From contig BGKB01000020.1 of the NCBI GenBank assembly GCA_003116975.1, positions 558,001 through 622,000 of the forward strand: DNA of 64,000 nt, written 5' to 3'. This DNA comes from Aurantiochytrium sp. KH105 (lineage: Eukaryota; Sar; Bigyra; Thraustochytrida; Thraustochytriidae). Numbering within the stretch: position 1 is the first letter of the stretch; every line of letters begins with the position of its first letter. This document shows, piece by piece, positions 61,781 through 64,000 of the stretch. The notes under the pieces are model-generated. The model did no database searches. It was not told the origin of the DNA and saw only the letters and a list, made by a program, of their open reading frames with translations. The translations under genes and the position numbers were made by a program.

Positions 61781-62443
61781 ATGCAGGACGAGACAGATCT
61801 AGCAAGTGGCTGGGAAACGCTCGAACTTGGTACGGCTGTCGAAGACGCGAGCACGACGACCCCGCGCGCAGAGGCCGGCGCCAAAAATGACACCGTGGAA
61901 AGCGTCTATCGGCAATTCATCGTCGACGTTCCCCGCATGGACGTGGTCTATGGCGATCAACCGTGGAGCGGCCACCCAACGCTTCTTTTCATGGACCTCT
62001 GGCAACGTCTGCGCGAGCAGAACTCAAGCAAGCGTCGCGCAGCAAGAGTCATTCGGCTCTGCTCGCAGTCGGAGCTCGTGTCCTGGTTTATTATGGGGCA
62101 GAAACGCTGGATGGAGGGATCAGAACACGAAGCCCATTTTCTAGATGGCGGCCGCCAGCGCACAGAGATCCATCTCGGAAAGGACCCGCCGCATGCTGTT
62201 CAGAGCATCACGATTACTAAACCATTTCGAGTTGTCGATTTCCATGGCGCTGCTGCACCCAAAGAGCGATTCCGTGTCCGGCTTACACTTACGCACGATC
62301 TCAGTGCTGACACCACAACCTATGCGTGGACACGCAAGGAAGGCCAAGGGGCCGATTGGGTCTTTGTCGAGGCCTGCGCCGAGCAACCTCTGCTGTCCTC
62401 GCAGGAGCGTGGAGACAGGGACGAGAAGGAAAAAGTAAAGTGA
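61781..62443 (+). CDS. Unknown 220-residue protein
   Basis: Balanced composition and a clear ATG (MQDETDLASGWETLELG). Mixed alpha/beta pattern: an acidic N-terminus to about residue 40, helices around SVYRQFIVDVPRMDVVYG and LLFMDLWQRLREQNSSKRRAAR, then a beta-rich half (TEIHLG, ITITKPFRVVDFHG, RFRVRLTLTHDLSADTTTYAWT) and a charged tail. No signal peptide, membrane segment or motif I can name. Intronless, soluble, probably cytosolic. Confidence 0.6.
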   Translation: MQDETDLASGWETLELGTAVEDASTTTPRAEAGAKNDTVESVYRQFIVDVPRMDVVYGDQPWSGHPTLLFMDLWQRLREQNSSKRRAARVIRLCSQSELVSWFIMGQKRWMEGSEHEAHFLDGGRQRTEIHLGKDPPHAVQSITITKPFRVVDFHGAAAPKERFRVRLTLTHDLSADTTTYAWTRKEGQGADWVFVEACAEQPLLSSQERGDRDEKEKVK

Positions 62444-63943
62444 CTTGTCTCGCCTTCTTTTGCTCTCCCTGTATCTTCCCTTCCTCCTTTCTCCCCTCTC
62501 TCTTTCACTGTCTTACGGACAGCGCGATCATATTTTGTAATTTGTCTCGCACACTTCCTGTAAAAGTAGTCGTCTTATCTTTATTCTACGTTTGTTTCCA
62601 TTTCAGCTCGTGCCAAGGATTCAAGTCTCTTATCCACCCCCGCGCTTGTATTGAACTGCGCAGCAGCGGTTTACACCATTCGGTTCGCGATGCAAATTGC
62701 CAGAAAAAGGAATTCATACCAGACAATATCGTCTTGTTTACTTGTGGTTAATGATCGGGGTTGTTTGAGAAACGTCTTGATGAGCGCGGAAGAGTCTTGA
62801 GGTAGGCCTAGATAGAAGAAAATGCCAAAAATCCCTTTTCACCAATTTGTCTGCCACGTTACGTATACGTCCTCTCATGACCCTTCTGTGATGACTCAAG
62901 TCAAAAGTGCCTCATGAGACACGAGGAGGCTAATTGGCCGTCTTCTTGGCTCTTCCCGTGTCTAGATTCTGGGGCATCTAGATTCGGGGAGGGGGGGGGG
63001 GGGGCATTTTCCGTCCTCTACTGTAGTATACTCTCTTAGTTATCACCACAGACTCCGCGCCACCGCCTGCAAGCGATGCGGTGCAATGCTTGCCTGCTCT
63101 CATTGGTTTTCGTAGTTCCAGTTGGAGTCGCAATCCCAGTCGCAGCCCCGGTCGGTCCCATTGGCATCGCAAGATCGACCATGCATCTGCTGCTGCAGTG
63201 CACCTGCACTGCCCCAAAGCACAGATTCAGTTTACCCCGTTCCAAATCGTGGCCAACTCCCCGGCAAGGCATCGTTGAGCTGGCACCGGCACCAGCATCT
63301 ACGTGGCTGGTGGCACACGAAAAGCCCTCCGCGTTGCCGCACGCAGCCATCGAATCCAAACGGCACGGACCGCGACAGAATCTCAAGCCGCGCCGAGCCC
63401 CTCGGCCGAGCCACGCTTTTTCTCGCGCCTTTCGTTCATCTCGGACGGAGGCGTCGAGTCCTGCCGACGTGGAAACGTTCGCAGGCTCGTCTGCCTGCCT
63501 GCCTGCGTCGGTGCGAAGCGGAGCACGTCTGCCCGCGGCGCTCAGGGCGGCCGCCCGTCCTCGCGCGAGCTTTGTTTGCGGCGCTTGGCTCTGCGCCCTC
63601 GTCTCCAAAGTTGAAAGTCTGGTCGGCCGGCCGGTCGGTCGTTGCTCCACGAAATTCGATTTCAAAACGCGATCGCAAAGCCAGCCAAAACCCTCCTGGC
63701 GGCGCCGCGAGAGTCGGGGACGCGCAGCGCCGCGCCGCGCCGCGCAGCGCAGCGCCTTAGTAGAGCTCGAGGTCGCACCGTCTCGTTGCAGCCTTCTTCA
63801 CGCCGCGCGACGGCGCCGCGCCCGACCTGAGGGAGAGAGGAAAACACAGACACTTGGCTCCGGCCGAGGCGCAGCCGCCTCGTCTCGTCTTGTCTCGTCT
63901 CAGGTCCTGCTCGCAGTCCTCCAGTCGCCGCGGGCCAGCCAGC
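62444..63943. other. Intergenic region of 1.5 kb
   Basis: AT-richer to about 63 kb, with a 14-G homopolymer at 62991-63004, then GC-rich with GCCGCGCCGCGC/GCAGC runs near 63728-63756 and CTCGT pentamers at 63879-63901 leading to the gene start at 63944. No gene supported in between. Confidence 0.5.
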
Positions 63944-64000
63944 ATGAACTCGCACCCGAGCTCGCCCGAGCTGAGCACCCTGCTGGCGAATCTTGTGGGC
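63944..64000 (+). CDS. Start of a gene running off the right edge
   Basis: ATG followed by 18 sense codons (MNSHPSSPELSTLLANLVG) open to the end of the window. The preceding CTCGT pentamer run and GC-rich leader resemble the upstream region of the kinesin. Nothing can be said about function. Confidence 0.35.
   Translation, partial: MNSHPSSPELSTLLANLVG

Noticed and set aside
62991-63004. G homopolymer as a functional quadruplex element
   Set aside because: A single 14-base G run lacks spaced G blocks and may reflect sequencing length error.

Overview
This is a GC-rich eukaryotic nuclear window. It encodes eIF2B delta, an NSUN2-type RNA methyltransferase, USB1, a RAD54B-type helicase, a TBC Rab-GAP, a kinesin, mitochondrial medium-chain acyl-CoA dehydrogenase and a PHD/PLU-1 chromatin protein. 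Nearly every gene is a single uninterrupted reading frame with short flanks. The compact intron-poor layout, the gene mix and the many short-period repeats near gene starts suggest a unicellular protist. A thraustochytrid or other labyrinthulomycete is my best guess, but this is inference; no marker gene settles it.

Layout. 1-8 kb: the C-terminal part of a KDM5/PLU-1-like PHD protein, eIF2B delta (minus) and NSUN2 (plus). 8-15.6 kb: a gene-poor region with an element-like repeat, a 264-bp tandem repeat, a possible decayed gene and a tRNA-like A/B-box pair. 15.6-20 kb: two tandem paralogues of an unrecognised seven-helix membrane protein with a Cys-rich EGF-like N-terminus. 20-31 kb: an FAD-dependent amine oxidoreductase-like protein, a 1,667-residue LRR protein, a TBC GAP, an unknown basic protein and USB1. 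31.7-36.8 kb: a fused methylthio-nucleoside phosphorylase/deaminase and a kinesin. 37.5-47.7 kb: the centrepiece, below. 48-64 kb: a small probable mitochondrial protein, a coiled-coil protein, RAD54B, a kinase-like remnant, a secreted Cys-rich protein, MCAD, an unknown 220-residue protein and the start of a gene running off the right edge.

The centrepiece is one gene of 34 exons and 33 introns in a neighbourhood of intronless genes. I assembled it by following splice sites: all 33 introns are phase 2, almost every LRR exon is exactly 84 nt (28 residues, one ribonuclease-inhibitor-type LRR), and the joined frame is open for 1,806 residues. Sixteen LRR exons, the first sixteen after the start exon, sit in a homogenised tandem array in which exon and intron are copied together every ~262 bp. 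A coiled-coil exon follows, then fourteen older, diverged LRR exons with unrelated introns, and a large last exon encoding Roc-COR GTPase and C-terminal TIR domains. The TIR retains a glutamate at the position of the NADase catalytic residue. Among the recent repeats, variation concentrates in the predicted concave beta-strand while the helical part is almost constant. I read this as an immune-receptor-like protein whose ligand surface can be changed by gain, loss or skipping of frame-neutral exon modules.

A second notable case is the phosphorylase-deaminase fusion. Its phosphorylase half lacks the two aspartates that MTA phosphorylase uses to recognise adenine and has an asparagine as in purine nucleoside phosphorylase. 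This suggests a self-contained MTA to methylthioinosine to hypoxanthine route.
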